Origin: Diadema setosum
Lineage: Eukaryota > Echinodermata > Echinoidea > Diadematoida > Diadematidae
Assembly (NCBI GenBank): GCA_033980235.1
Contig: CM067062.1
Location: 19,374,301-19,438,300, forward strand
Length of the DNA: 64,000 bases
Direction of reading: 5' to 3'
Under the pieces are notes generated by a model. The model was not told the DNA's origin. It saw only the letters and a program-made list of their open reading frames with translations, and ran no database searches. The position numbers and the translations under genes were made by a program. The number at the start of each line of letters is the position of its first letter. The stretch's first letter is position 1. Positions 49,844-62,100 of this stretch are shown in pieces.

Positions 49844-52605
49844 TCATACTTCGATCTAACGTTAGCTATGCTTGTCACTTGTCAAACATTATGGTTGACT
49901 TTATCCAAGTGGGTCCTTTGTCGCCCTATTTTTTTTTTCTGACATGGAAACATGATCCCGTTGTGTTCATAATGATAGAAAACAATCATTAGCAAAATTA
50001 TTATTCAAACAAACGCTGACGGTAACTACTTTCGGATACACTCCCTAACAGGTGGAGTGGCACGACAAGAAATCTCTATGATCGAACCATATCGCCGTTC
50101 CAATATCATTTTATATTGTTGACAAATTTCAAATATTATTTATCAGATTATCATCGCGTTGAAAAATGAAATAAAATGATAGCGTTAACACGAAAAAAAA
50201 AGAACAATGCACGAATGATACAAAACAGCGACGTTCATACTAACACACAATGGCTGCAGTCATTCTGTTCGCTTTTAATATCGTCATCTAATGGCTTTAA
50301 AAAAATACACACAAACATACGAAGCGTTCAATAGATATTCAAAATGGCGCTCATAACAATTTGAATAATCACCTCGTGCATAACAAAGCCAGTTTCATGC
50401 CTGCGTTAATGACATGGTGTCAGTTTGGGCAATTCGATGTTGTTTGTATGCAATCAGACTAGAAATTCCTTTACAAAATTAAAACATCCAATAAACTCTG
50501 CACGCTGATAGTGGTACCAATTATTGCAGTGTCAAATAGTTGAAAACATAGCGCATCTCAACATGACACCATGTCGTTATTATAAAAGAGCTCGAAGCTA
50601 GCGATAAATGATGCATTAGCTGAGGCAAAAATAAAATAAGACGAAAACAAAACAAAACTGCGATTTAACCAAGCAATCTCCCACATAACAAAGCAAATCA
50701 CTGTAGCGATGAAATTGTTGCAAAGATAATTATCGTGCAAAGCAGAGCGTTGCTTCATCGGGGTATACTTGTAGGTGTCTGTGCCATCAATACCTAATCC
50801 CAGTCACAAATGGACAATATTTTTCCTTTCATTACATTCAATGTTTACTACTAGAATCATTCACAAGGAGCCGAGGTGACTGAAAGAATAAACTCTAAAA
50901 TGGAAATAATACCTGGATGATTTGGAAAACATATGATAGACATATAATTGTTATCTTTAATTTTCAGCATTTTTTCCTCAAAAGAAATGGACTGAGTCTG
51001 ATAGTTTGCTCCTTTAAGATATGACACTTCGATACTTGGTACGGAAATTAAAAGAAAAAAAAACTATGTGAATCTTAAGACAAAATAGAGTTGCATGTTT
51101 TAGTAAACTTTTACTAGGCGATGGGATGATACACCAATTACGACATGTTTTAAACCGCTCGTCTACGTTGTCCAAAATCTATATCAATGAATAACAATAC
51201 GTCCGTCTGTCCGTCCGCCTTTTTATCTTTGCTTCTATACTTCATATGCTATCTATTAGTAATCACATTATCACTCTTAACTGAGGAGGCTAGACTGTAA
51301 TGGATGACATTTAAATAGATTAACATCAATTTGAAGTCATCTATTTAGGCCAAGGCTGAGATAAAATTTACTTAAATACCCTCTACCTTAACTGACTTTG
51401 CCAGATCTATGGTTGTTTGTTTTTTGTGTTTGTTTTACAGTGCATAACCGTCTCTATCACAATGACACTATAATCGTTTTCACACAATTGACCTCACATG
51501 AATTCTACTTCTGCACGAAAAAGACAAGGAATTCTTCTTGTGTTCCAAACTTTTGTTATGCTAAGACCAACCTGCTTTGATCAAAGTAAGAAAGAAAGTG
51601 ATAATATACTTAAGTTTCTTACAAAGGGGGAAAACGCGAATGCGAAATCCAGTTAAATTGTATAATATTCCTTTGTATATTCTTTACGTAATTCACTTTA
51701 CTGTCATTCCAGTGTTGAAAAATGGTAAATGGAATTTTGTATTTGTTCTCTCATAATATTATCAGGAATCTAATGAAAAAAATGATTTTGTGACCTATTG
51801 ATTTTATAAATTACCTTGTTATTTGTCTTGAAGGACCAGGTAAAAATCATGGTGAATAACGTCATTTTGAAAGTCCATATAGGATGACTAAAAATGCTAA
51901 AAAACAAAAACGTGGCTGAAACAGGAGGCTCTTATTCATATTCAGTTAACCCAAAACCCAGAAAGAGGAAATTGTACACCTCCTTAAAGTTCTTTGGCTT
52001 AATCTACATTTTTCTTTAAATGCTATTCTATTTTTGCATCTATAATATCATATCTATATTATGCGTATATAATACTTGTATCTTTCTACAGTTACACACA
52101 AACACACACACACACGCACAAGCACACACACGAGCACGTTATCTACTAAGTATGTATTCAAATTAGGTACAATACGCAAACATGAACCGCAAATCTCCAA
52201 TGTTATCACTCAAGTTATTCTGTTATTCAACTTAAAGTTGTTTGCTATTTTGAGGGCAGCTACTGTACACCTGCTTTGAACATCAGAGTCATAATCTTGT
52301 CCAGAAAAAAAGAAAGAAAAAAGGATTATTTGTTTTCCTTCACTACAAGAGCGATCAAAATCAGACCAATACCATCTTGATAATCAAGGCATCGCCGCCG
52401 GATATGAGACAGAGGAGGGTTGAACGTTTTTCTTCTACTTTTTATTTTTTTTAGCAACAATGTTTTTCCCGTGTTTCTCAACCTTGGAGAAATTGATAGA
52501 TATCGAAAGCTAAACATATCCTTGGATATTTTCCTCATTCTAATTATTAAAAAAAAATACAATTTCTCCATCATAGAATTAGAAGACTCTAAACTATGTA
52601 TGGAG

Positions 52606-52810
52606 TGTTTGTGGCTTAGTGGTTAGGACCACAGATTGTCCATCACGAGGTCTGTGGTTCAAATCCCCTGGCCACGGCTGCTGGGCGCCTTGGCAAAAAA
52701 ATCTAGATACCATTCTTATCTTGGCTATGCTAGACACACTCCATGACCTATCGGTGTAACTAGATGACAAAGACAATTAAGGCCTGATAAGGGAGCAAGA
52801 TAATCATATT
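52606..52810 (+). mobile_element. tRNA-derived SINE-like element
   Basis: A pol III A-box-like TGGCTTAGTGG (from about 52611) and B-box-like GGTTCAAATCC (about 52657) are spaced as in a tRNA. The T-stem does not pair properly and no acceptor stem forms, so this is not a functional tRNA gene. It is followed by a non-tRNA body through AGACAATTAAGGCCTGATAA to about 52810. No long A-tail is seen; the 3' end is approximate. Confidence 0.6.
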
Positions 52811-54189
52811 CATTTCATTCCTAGGCCGGGTCTATAGACTTATGTTCGGTCCTTTGATTTTTTTTTCACATTTCCACATCAACAATCCTAAACGTTTCCC
52901 TACTGGTAAAGCTGTCTCTATGGGTGTGTTCAGATGGTGTATCTGTGTTATGTGGTCATAGGTAAGATTGAATTAAGTGTTTAGGTTCAGATCCTCCATA
53001 TAGCTAGATCCTTCGGTGAAATTAGCTTATGACAGCTAAATGGGCGCAATAACAATTGGTGTCCTTTGGACAAAAGGTTAATAAAAATTATGATGAATCA
53101 AATCCGGAATTACAGTTCTTAGCTTTGATCCTACGTTTCAGCATATCATACACGCGACAAATCAAAAACATTATCTGCTTTTGATAAATCTAGATTGTTA
53201 TTTCGAGGTATTCAAGCCATTTCCGCACATTCCCTTGCCCCAGAAAACTTAATCCTGTAATTTTGACCTTGATCAGATTCGGCCTATACCCCATTAAGCT
53301 TTTACCGCTATACTAGTCATTATTCTAATATTGTGTAATTCTTCAAATCGCCCGGCTTTGTTTTGGGAGACAGCCACTTGGCTTTGTCCAATTGATGTTT
53401 TGAGACCGGATACCAGTTGCCAATGGCTAATTATATCCTCTGATTTCACTAAACCCGAATCAGCATTAGAATAATATATCTCAGGCTCATCTGATCACCA
53501 TTACATCTGCTTCTACCGCAATCATTTAATGATTCAGACATATCAATATGTGCCCCTTTCCATTTAGATAGACCAAATTAAACTGGGTCTGGCGTGGAAT
53601 AGAAATGTTTTGATATTTCTTTGATATGCCCTATGGGAGCGGCAGTTTTCATCTACAATGATTAAAAAAAAATGTCATCAACAGAGGAACATAATGAGTT
53701 CTCATAACTATACAAACTTTATTCTTCATGGATATTAGCACAGCAGACTCCTTTCCAAATACTTTTGGCACTTAGCTTCATTATTTCTACCCTCCATTCA
53801 GTTATGATCTTTCGCAAATGAATGAATGAAATGAATGACGATAAACATTTTGGTGACTGATTCATGTTTTGCAGGGAAGTGGGGCGTTTTCCGGTTTCCA
53901 ATTGATGTCATTTAGCTCATCCGTCAGCAATTATAGTAATATGGCTAAGAGAAATACGATTCATCAATTCACTTTTCTTCGATTAATTAGTTCAATCGAT
54001 GATACCCGTGCATGCATGCATCCCCCCCCCCACACACACATGCGTTTGACTTCATACAAACTTGTATTTTCATCTTTTTACATTCCCCATCTCTGTCTCT
54101 GATTTCTTTTTACCGTTTTTTTTTTCTTTTCTGCTCAGCTCAATCACGTATCTGAAAGTTCAATTAGCCGTTCTCATTTCGAAACACTC

Positions 54190-54190
54190 T

Positions 54191-54232
<42 letters not shown>
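54190..54232. repeat. (CT)n microsatellite
   Basis: A CT run of about 40 bp, pyrimidine on the plus strand. Confidence 0.95.
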
Positions 54233-54239
<7 letters not shown>

Positions 54240-55129
54240 TATCTTTATTTGATGTTAGATTTGATGCCTCGTCCTCTGTGAATTTAAATCTAAACCATGG
54301 TAATAAAATCCCTTTCATTCTGAGAATTGCCTGTAAGATCCTGATGCATGGGTTGCGCACTCACAGTCTTTGGGTAATAGAGAATCATGTTTGGGACATC
54401 ATTTAAAGCAAGCCTCAAAGAAAATTATGAATATATATAGGACATTTAGTCACGTGTTGCATGTTATAGCTGTTTTACCTTTATGATTCGTCAACCATCA
54501 GAATACTACGCGATTCTAGCACCCCATAGACCCATCAGAGTCGAGTTGTCAATGGCTTAAGTTTATGTGACAGGTGGTCACGTTTCATTACGTAGTGCTG
54601 ATTATAAATAAAGGTTGATAATAGATTATGATAACTGTCTTGTACCATAATGCCCTGTTTTATTTTTCAGTGGATTTCGATCTGTCATGCAAAGTCCATG
54701 ATCATAGAATTATGTGACGGAAGTTATCTTTGTCGCCATCTTATCATAAATTATGTTTGCCGTATTTCAGCTTTCTGATGAAAGAACCTTTCTGTATATA
54801 GTATAGTATATAGACAAACTCACATTTACAATAATTATCAATTATAACATGAAATAATATCAAGGGGGTATATGATAAAACATAAAAATGGTGTTCGACA
54901 ATCGTTTTCTTTGTCTATTTTGCCTGTATGAAAATATCAAATATATAATTTCAGACGTGTATATAACAAGGTCATATGAGTACGCGAAAGACAAGACACA
55001 AAATATAATTGATCGACCTGAAAAAAAAAAAGATAAGTGTTGATAAGTTACGCATGAAAATTCAATCCTTCTACCTATATTTAATTCTCGTACTCCCACA
55101 CATACAAACCCGCAAAACATTCATAGAAA

Positions 55130-55220
55130 TCATCCTCCTCCTCCTCCTCTTCCTCCTCCTCCTCCTCATCATCATCATTGTCGTCGTCGTCATCATCATC
55201 ATAATCATCATCATCATCAT
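55130..55220. repeat. (TCC)n / (TCA)n / (TCG)n compound trinucleotide repeat
   Basis: CCTCCTCCT units merge into CATCATCAT with an internal TCGTCGTCG patch. Non-coding context. Confidence 0.95.
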
Positions 55221-55827
55221 TCCATTCAATATATATTCCATTATTGCTATTGTTTATATTATATTAATAAGGAAGATAGCTCCTGTGAGAAAGGAAAATG
55301 GAAATAGAAAGAGAGAGAGAGATAGCTGACGCACGAAATTCAAGATGGTATACTGTAATCAATGAATATATACTCCTTGACGTAGCATAAGCAGCATATG
55401 TGCTTCACACAATACATAATCTGCGCTTACATGGAACATTATACAGTCACTGCCTTTAAAAAAAAGAACATACACTGCCTCATACGCAGGTGGTGCACAT
55501 ATACATACCCGCATCTGACATACATACACACACACAAACATACCTACACACATAAAGTACAGCATGTGTATTAAGCACATGTCACTTTTCACCACTAATT
55601 CGCAACTTCCCAATTCTTATTGCTATTTTTACCTCCACCTTCGCAATTTATTGCAGTCACCTTCTCACAACCATTATACCATTAACTGTATAGATATCGT
55701 GCTGTTGCAAGGGCATGAAAGGCCGTCTGCGAGACATCCCTACGTCCCGTTACAGTTACTTCACATCGACATGAAAGCTCCAAAATCATCCTCTCTTCAC
55801 AGCATGTTCTACTTTAGGCTAACATTG

Positions 55828-55971
55828 AGCTTTAGATCTGCGACGCGAATGCTGAGACGACGGTATAATGGGCAAAAATTGTGTTCCGCATGCGCATACG
55901 CGAGACAGCTGTCTCCATTATCCAATCAGGAGGAGGCGTCGTCTTAGCGTTCGCGTCGCAGATCTAAAGCT
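55828..55971. mobile_element. 144-bp palindromic MITE with 35-bp TIRs
   Basis: The left arm begins AGCTTTAGATCTGCGACGCG and ends GAGACGACG. The right arm begins CGTCGTCTTAGCG and ends GTCGCAGATCTAAAGCT. They pair with two mismatches over 35 bp. Just inside, GGTATAATGG and CCATTATCC also pair, so most of the element forms one hairpin. The remaining core is CpG-rich (GTTCCGCATGCGCATACGCG). Confidence 0.85.
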
Positions 55972-57711
55972 TGCTATAATGTTATAATATTGAGGACGCT
56001 GCAGATCCCTAGCCACAGAAAGTATTGAACCCAAGAGAGAAATAGCTTGATTACATAATTAATCGCAAAAAGTGAGGATGCTAATGGCTATAGAATTGTA
56101 TGACTTTTAGAAAGGCATTGATGGCCCGTGAAGTGGGAGTTTTGCGAGAGAAAAAAATGAACTGGTCTGTATGAAGGGGATGAAGAAATAAATGAAGGCA
56201 CTAGGCAAACAAATCGGAATGGCACAAGAACAGACACTTGCATCTCAGTATAGCAAGCTCGAGATTGAACGAACTAGGCCATGTCACAAACTGTGTCTAC
56301 TTTCAATGCATCGTAGTGGAAATAATGAGTGCATGCATAATTAAGCGGCCACAGGTGAAAAAAGGACAGAAAAAACGGTTACATCGCTGCAAGCAACAGA
56401 ATAAACGGAAGCCAACTACAAAGCGAAACGAAATTTAACAAACACGGATGACTTGATGAATATATGCTGCAGCGTATACAACAACGGTACTTCGTGAAAA
56501 TTATATGTTCAATTTATTTCATAAATACAATGATATTAACAGTTGACAAAGATGGTGCGGTGTGACACTATTGCTCTTTTCTTGAAAAAAAAATAGACAA
56601 AACTATGTGGCAGCTACTTTCTATCGATGATGAAGAGAATACACGACTATAAAGAAGGGCTTCCCGAGTGAATACTCGGAGATATCCTTCCTGCTCTACC
56701 AAGTAATGAAAAAGAAAGCTGAAAATGTAATTTATTGTAAAAATGCGAATCACACCTGTTTGCCAATTGCTCACGTAATCAATGCGCTAGTAATACAGTA
56801 CTACCAATGTAATCTACTTGCGAGGAAATGGGGGAAACAAAACTCTCGCTTTTACTCCCCCCCCCCTTCCCCAGAAAGAAAAACGTTTCTTAAAAGAACC
56901 TTCTTCGAAATATTTTTAAGTTTTGACTGATACTTTGCTTCTTAATTAAGAGGACGCTGGAAATGAAAATCCTGCGCACTTTACACTCACAATTGGCAAA
57001 CAGGTGAGAATGGGTGAGAAATTAGATAAATGCAAAGAAAAAAGCGTGTGCAGTGTGGTGAACATGGTTCTGCGAGTGCAAAGTGCTGGACAAGATACTG
57101 CAAAGACGACTGGTGCTGGAAGAAGCTACATAAATGTTGGAATAAAAAACAGGCGGTGAAAGACCGGACGGAATCCTTGTGGTCCTATAAGAGCGGTGGA
57201 ACTACGCACATCGCCACAAAATGGAAAACTGCACTGCGACTGCTCGCAGCTGTGCATGGTGACAAGCGAATGATCCTCTCTAGCAACGTAAAATAGATTT
57301 GCTAGCAATGTCTCTCGCTTTTTTCGGTTTGGTTTAAATGTTTGCTTTGTGTTGTCTGCTGTGCATTTTGTACCTACATTGCGATGAGAGATTCGTGTGC
57401 CATTCCGTTGTGTTGCGTGTACCAAGCTACCTGGTTGCCAATCGAGAGGTCGGGCTAGGACCTTTAGTGTCCCCCGCTGGTTTGCATGGAACAAGCTACG
57501 GTAGTGTGTGAAAAAGAATGGCGGCATGCAAAGCAGTGAAATCAAGGCGTATGTCATCTACGGACTGGTACTCATTCGACCCATTCCTCGATCAAAGAAA
57601 AGAACCATGAAGACAACATAACGGAAGGATGAAGGGAAAATATTTACACGAAATGTGGGTCGTGTTTGTGAGATGATTAGTGATGATTATTGCCGACTAT
57701 TGTGAAGTGCG

Positions 57712-57861
57712 ATGGAACGAGCCTGCTTTCATCCAGGGAAGATGTTGAAGTGTTGTGTTTGCTCGCATTCTGGACTAGTCCCACATGTGCAACACAGTGT
57801 GTTGTGTTTTGGATGTAATGACCGTGAAATTAGTCGTCCATCAAGAACAAAAGTTCAATAA
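57712..57861 (+). CDS. Doubtful 49-codon Cys-rich ORF
   Basis: ATG at 57712 to TAA at 57859-57861, starting MERACFHPGKMLK. It contains CCVC and CFGC pairs (a C-x2-C ... C-x2-C layout, as in small zinc ribbons). AATAAA overlaps the stop codon. There is no other support, and a chance ORF is quite possible. Confidence 0.15.
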   Translation: MERACFHPGKMLKCCVCSHSGLVPHVQHSVLCFGCNDREISRPSRTKVQ

Positions 57862-58683
57862 AGGCCTACATAAACACAAAGACAGTTGAAGATGAAGCGA
57901 TTATGAGAAACTTGAATGACTGAAACAGAGACAAGCGAACAAATTATACAAGATGAAATAGATCTATGAATACAATACATTACAGGAACGATTTGAATCT
58001 TGACTTATGGATGAGATATCACATATTATCACTATCCGAAACATAGGTTTGTGTTATTGTATCCAATTAATACTCTTGCGGCTAACATATGTCAGATATC
58101 TTTGTAGCATCAATGACTCTCATGGGTTATAGTTTAAAAGAGGGACAAAAATTCAAAACAAGTTGTGAAGAAGTTGTCTAAAGGCCATTCAGTATCATAA
58201 TCTTTGTGAAATAATTATATTATCGTCACATTTTCTTGAGGAAACGCATCGAGAGTAATGCCGAAAAATTTCTTCTTCACCCTGCTTTAACTTCCATTTA
58301 AACCATGCTAGACATTTTGAATAAAGTCTTATTTTTATCTTAAACGTTCACCAAGGAATCTTCTACGATTAATAACATACAGAGTAAACAACGTTAAAAG
58401 CAAGAAGTTGTTGTCAACCTATATACTTATTTATAACGTAAAACATGTTACGCAAACAGTCATGAAACGTGATTTGAATGATACATGGCTGAAACATTGA
58501 AGAACTGTGAATGAAACTCAAGTAATAAAGCCCCCAAAAAAAGACAGAATAAGAATTCATTACTGAAATCTGTATAGAAGCATGTTTACGCAACAATGTA
58601 AAATGACCGCAGACATTAAAAATGTAAAATATAAAATTGCATCGCTGGGAAAATGAGCGGGAGTTAAAGAATAATAGTCTTAC

Positions 58684-58800
58684 CTCGTATGTCTTCTGTG
58701 CTCCATTCTCGTTGCTAGCAACGTTCTGGAATTTCGCTTCTTTGTAGTATTTCCTCTTCTTTAGAAAATAAAGCACCACGACGTCGCACATCACCGTCGC
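58684..58800 (-). CDS. Coding exon of a probable multi-pass membrane protein (minus strand)
   Basis: Read on the minus strand, the acceptor is tattatgcccatgcag and the donor is TACGAG|gtaaga. The exon is 117 nt, 39 codons, phase 0 at both ends. Both other frames contain stops, which fixes the frame. The translation begins ATVMCDVVVLYFLKKRKYYK and continues with a polar stretch KFQNVASNENGAQKTYE. A hydrophobic segment followed at once by a KKRKYYKEAK basic cluster is the usual layout of a transmembrane helix leaving the membrane on the cytoplasmic side. Downstream (lower-coordinate) exons were not found. Family not recognised. Confidence 0.68.
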
Positions 58801-58941
58801 CTGCATGGGCATAATACGAGTTGAACAAAAATCTATTTAGCAATACGATCAAAACTAGATTAAAAAAAAAAACAACAACAACGATAGTCAGTTATAGGTC
58901 CACCTTAATGGTTGTTGTGAGCTTGGAGTTTGTGAACTTAC

Positions 58942-58995
58942 ATGACGGGATACAGTGTACGTAAGCCAGTGTGCAATGTATATTCCATCCATACC
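58942..58995 (-). CDS. Short coding exon immediately upstream in the same minus-strand gene
   Basis: The acceptor is gtttgttgacttcag and the donor is CGTCAT|gtaagttc, a near-consensus site. It is 54 nt, 18 codons, phase 0, encoding GMDGIYIAHWLTYTVSRH. It joins in frame to the next exon across a 141-bp intron (58801-58941) and extends the hydrophobic region to IAHWLTYTV..ATVMCDVVVLYF. The frame required by the downstream exon is the one that reads open here. Small exon size and short intron are consistent with a true split gene. Confidence 0.62.
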
Positions 58996-59349
58996 CTGAA
59001 GTCAACAAACGTTGTATTATCGGGTTTTGTGTCTCTATGGTTTTCATCGTAACCATCTTGGCTTAGTTTGGGATATGTGAATGGGTTAGCAGGATGTATA
59101 AGGTTCATCAATCTTTCCAGGACTATCATCAAACACCTTTGATATTTAAAACCAGTCTCGCACAGTTCGATTACAACTTCATCGTGTCAGATGGAAAATA
59201 AAAGCAAACAAACAACAAACAAACAAACAAAAACATCCATCTCTGTTTATCCAAGCAAACTCAGATTGATAGAATATGCAAAAAAAAAAAGGCAAAAAAA
59301 AAAGCAAAAACGAAAACAGAAATTGACAGTTTTTGCAGACAGCAGCCAC

Positions 59350-59427
59350 GAGTAGACTGGTGCGGTTCAAGGGCGCGGCCCCGACAAAGCATATCGCGAG
59401 AAAGGTGCCGCCTCCAATCCCGCAGAA
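59350..59427 (-). CDS. Possible further upstream exon, transmembrane-like
   Basis: On the minus strand, after gtgattaacag, an open phase-0 frame reads FCGIGGGTFLAICFVGAAPL and continues NRTSLL. It has high GC at third positions and a typical membrane-helix composition, fitting the neighbouring exons. The weak point is the donor: only CTC|gtggct fits the phase. The plus strand is also open here and ends VPPPIPQNC then TAA, so strand is uncertain. Confidence 0.27.
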
Positions 59428-59933
59428 CTGTTAATCACCATGGCAGAGGAAATGCACCTGCTGATGTGCTCAATAAAACATCGCGAGTGCATGCACGTGA
59501 CCACGCTGGCCCTGCTATATGTTCTCACTGTTAAATAGGATAGCACCAACTTTGGAACACACCTGTGTCTCATATATTGATGTATGTTTTAATTGTCATA
59601 AAACACACAAGTTGATTAACACGTTTTTAGTATCATGCACCATCTCGCAGTATAATGGTGTATAGCGTTTTCATCTTTCGCCGCCTCTCATTATGTGTTG
59701 GGACGGGCTGAAGGTTCAATCTGCTATATTTCCATTATTTGATTCATGCAGCAAGTCGCATCGATTTTATGTTTTTGTATCTCGCACACACACACACACG
59801 CACATACACGCACACACACACACGCACATTACACCATAATATACTTCATTTAATGAATGCGTGTAACAATGTTATAACAATGTGTTAGGGCGCAAAGATT
59901 TGCTTCAATTGTCATGATAATCCTCGTCCTTGT

Positions 59934-60066
59934 GGGGCATTTCATGAAGCGTTTTGTCAGATTTTTTTTTTCTGACATACTGTTACAGGCTACTGAAATT
60001 CTTGCATTTGATTGGATGAGAGCAAGATTGTCCAACGAATACAAAATGCTTCATGAAATACTCCCC
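59934..60066. mobile_element. 133-bp MITE with GGCATTTCATGAAGC termini
   Basis: The left end GGGGCATTTCATGAAGCGTT and the right end AATGCTTCATGAAATACTCCCC are inverted with a few mismatches. An inner TGTCAGA..TCTGACA hairpin follows the left end. No ORF is supported. Confidence 0.7.
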
Positions 60067-61809
60067 GACGTTCCTTTCAGCTCCTCGCTCTCGATTCCTT
60101 TCTCTTGTTAAAGCGTCAGTTGATGTCTCAAAGTCTTCAAAAATGCTTGCCGTTCTAACCTGTTCGAGGGTTTATAACGACAATGTTTACACAAAAACTT
60201 TGATTTCAAAAGAAACGCGTCACATAAGGTAGAATGACAGCTGATTAATTTCGTGATGAGCGCGATTGTATTGTAATTGCTATCGAGCCTACGAACATGT
60301 CAACATCAGATGGATCATAAAACCTCTTAGCTCTATCAATGAGCTCGACTTGCCTTCACCTGCTCCAGGGCAAACATTAGCCCCCATTTTTTGTGCGACA
60401 GGTTCTTTAATCCGCTCCTTAAGGGAAGAATGAAGACGTCAGAAACATCCAAAACCACCTCCACCGGTCGTTTCACAGAGAGAGACCCTCAAAGCATACT
60501 ATCAATCATCGAAGATATAGCAGGATCTTTCCATGAGGCACGGAAGATAGACGAATGAAGGCATATACGCTCTTTGATTCAGCCCTGATACCGGTGATGC
60601 CAGGACGAACAAAAGGTGCTTGTAGCTTGGTAATTGCATGATTCCATTTCCACCTTTTAAGACGTAGAATAACCTCTTCTCGCGCAATTTGATCGCCTCG
60701 CTTGAAAACTAATCGTGTGCCCCTATGTTTTCCCAGAGCAACAATTGCTAGTACATCATTAAAGCACTCCTTCTCAATTTGAGTGTTCTTTTGCTCCGTA
60801 TTGAACTGAAGGTTCCTGATGACGTGATGACAATATCTACCTCATCCCCAGGCCGTGAACAAGAGAAATGTCAGGTAATCTGAAACAACCTCCCATACAA
60901 GTTTCAGACAATGCCATTGACATCGGTATAGTTAGTAAAGTAACAAAGTTTAACATTTTCCTACATTGCTCATACTACTATACTGCGTCTCACGAAATCT
61001 TACTGTAATATTTTTTTAATATTTTATTTTAGTAGCAACCTTATGCTGCCATAACGTCATCGATCAGGTATATTTGCATCACTAGCTTGAAGATATTTCA
61101 AAGAACGAACATACTGGTTAAAAAGAAGACATGCTGTCGTGAAATACTACATTAAAATAGACAGGTGCCTACCAAATACACATAGACTGAATTAAAATCT
61201 CATTTCTTGTAAGAGAAATTCTACATCACATTAATATCGAGTAAACGTTGTATTTCTGCTAGCAAACTATATTCTATATGCCGTTCTTCGCTCATTAATC
61301 GTCTGTATATCTCATCCAACTTCAATGATTTCACCCACCCTTTTCATGCCTTACACTCGTTGAGATAAAACCATGGGTCATTGTATTTACATTAGAACTG
61401 CCAGATACGTACATTACGTGTGTGTACGTGTGTCAGTGTGTGTGCGCGCGCCTATACTGCATATTAAGTATGGCTCCATTTTCAAAGGAGACTACTACAG
61501 AGTACTCGAGAAACGGAATGAGGGCATATCGTTGGAACTCATATATGAGTCCGGTACCACAGATTCCATACCAACTGGGGAATACTTCCGCTCATCAAAA
61601 CTTGCTTATCTTGTCATAACTAATGATTGCCCTAAGGGGAAGAATTGATTTACCACCAGCTGCTTTGCAAGAAAACCAACTCTTTGTGAAAAAAAAACCA
61701 AACAAACAACGGCTTAAACACAAAGTTTAACTTCACTTCGAGAAGCTTTCGCGCACATGTAATATCAAGTCAAACGTGAGAAGTTTGCAGATGATCTACA
61801 AGGTGTAAT

Positions 61810-62100
61810 TCAAGAAATAAAAGAGCAGCTTCTCAAAATAATTAGCGAGACTCGAAAGTCTAGTAACCGAAGACAGGAAACATCGGAATCCCTCGTCAAA
61901 CAGACGATCCGACACGGGGTGTATTTCACGGTTCCGACTAGGGGATGAGACGGGGGTAAAAACGTGAACTGGATTCCCGCCAAGAACAACGAGGTTAATG
62001 GAATCTCCGCTGGACCAGTTCCCTGATTCTCCGGTATAGAGAAAGCGATGTTAAAAGTTGGAAGCAACCCCAAGAGAATAACCATGTAGGTCGACCGCAT
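61810..62100 (-). CDS. Candidate 96-residue secreted-peptide ORF
   Basis: On the minus strand, ATG at 62100 in a good initiation context (CCAAGATGC). It opens with a plausible signal peptide, MRSTYMVILLGLLPTFNIAF, with cleavage likely after ..AFS. The mature part starts IPENQGTGPAE, has no cysteine for about 50 residues, and then contains PCRIVCLTRDSDVSC and a further Cys near the end. A possible acceptor (gaaatttcag) about 58 bases upstream would make this the first coding exon after a 5' UTR exon. No good internal donor was seen, so either the ORF is complete or the 3' part is intronic read-through. Nothing similar recognised. Confidence 0.25.
   Translation of the reverse strand: MRSTYMVILLGLLPTFNIAFSIPENQGTGPAEIPLTSLFLAGIQFTFLPPSHPLVGTVKYTPCRIVCLTRDSDVSCLRLLDFRVSLIILRSCSFIS

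Larger units (their letters stand above)
49844..58683. other. No gene recognised; SINE-like element, simple repeats, palindromic MITE
   Basis: AT-rich sequence contains a tRNA-derived SINE-like insertion (52606-52810), CT and TCC/TCA repeats, the inverted-repeat element at 55828-55971 and a small Cys-rich ORF at 57712-57861. The longer opposing ORFs at 57030-57560 lack splice sites or codon bias and are not called. Confidence 0.5.

Noticed and set aside
52606..52680. Functional tRNA gene
   Set aside because: The A and B boxes are present, but the T-stem has mismatches, the acceptor stem does not close, and a SINE body follows.
57030..57557. Two overlapping ORFs on opposite strands (88 and 143 codons)
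   Set aside because: Neither shows codon bias, splice sites or recognisable motifs. Mutually overlapping frames in CpG-rich non-repeat DNA are expected by chance.
61810..62100. Insulin/relaxin A-chain-like spacing PCRIVCLTRDSDVSC (C-x3-C-x8-C)
   Set aside because: The adjacent cysteine of the CC pair is missing, there is no B-chain cysteine pair upstream and no dibasic processing sites. The spacing is most likely a coincidence.
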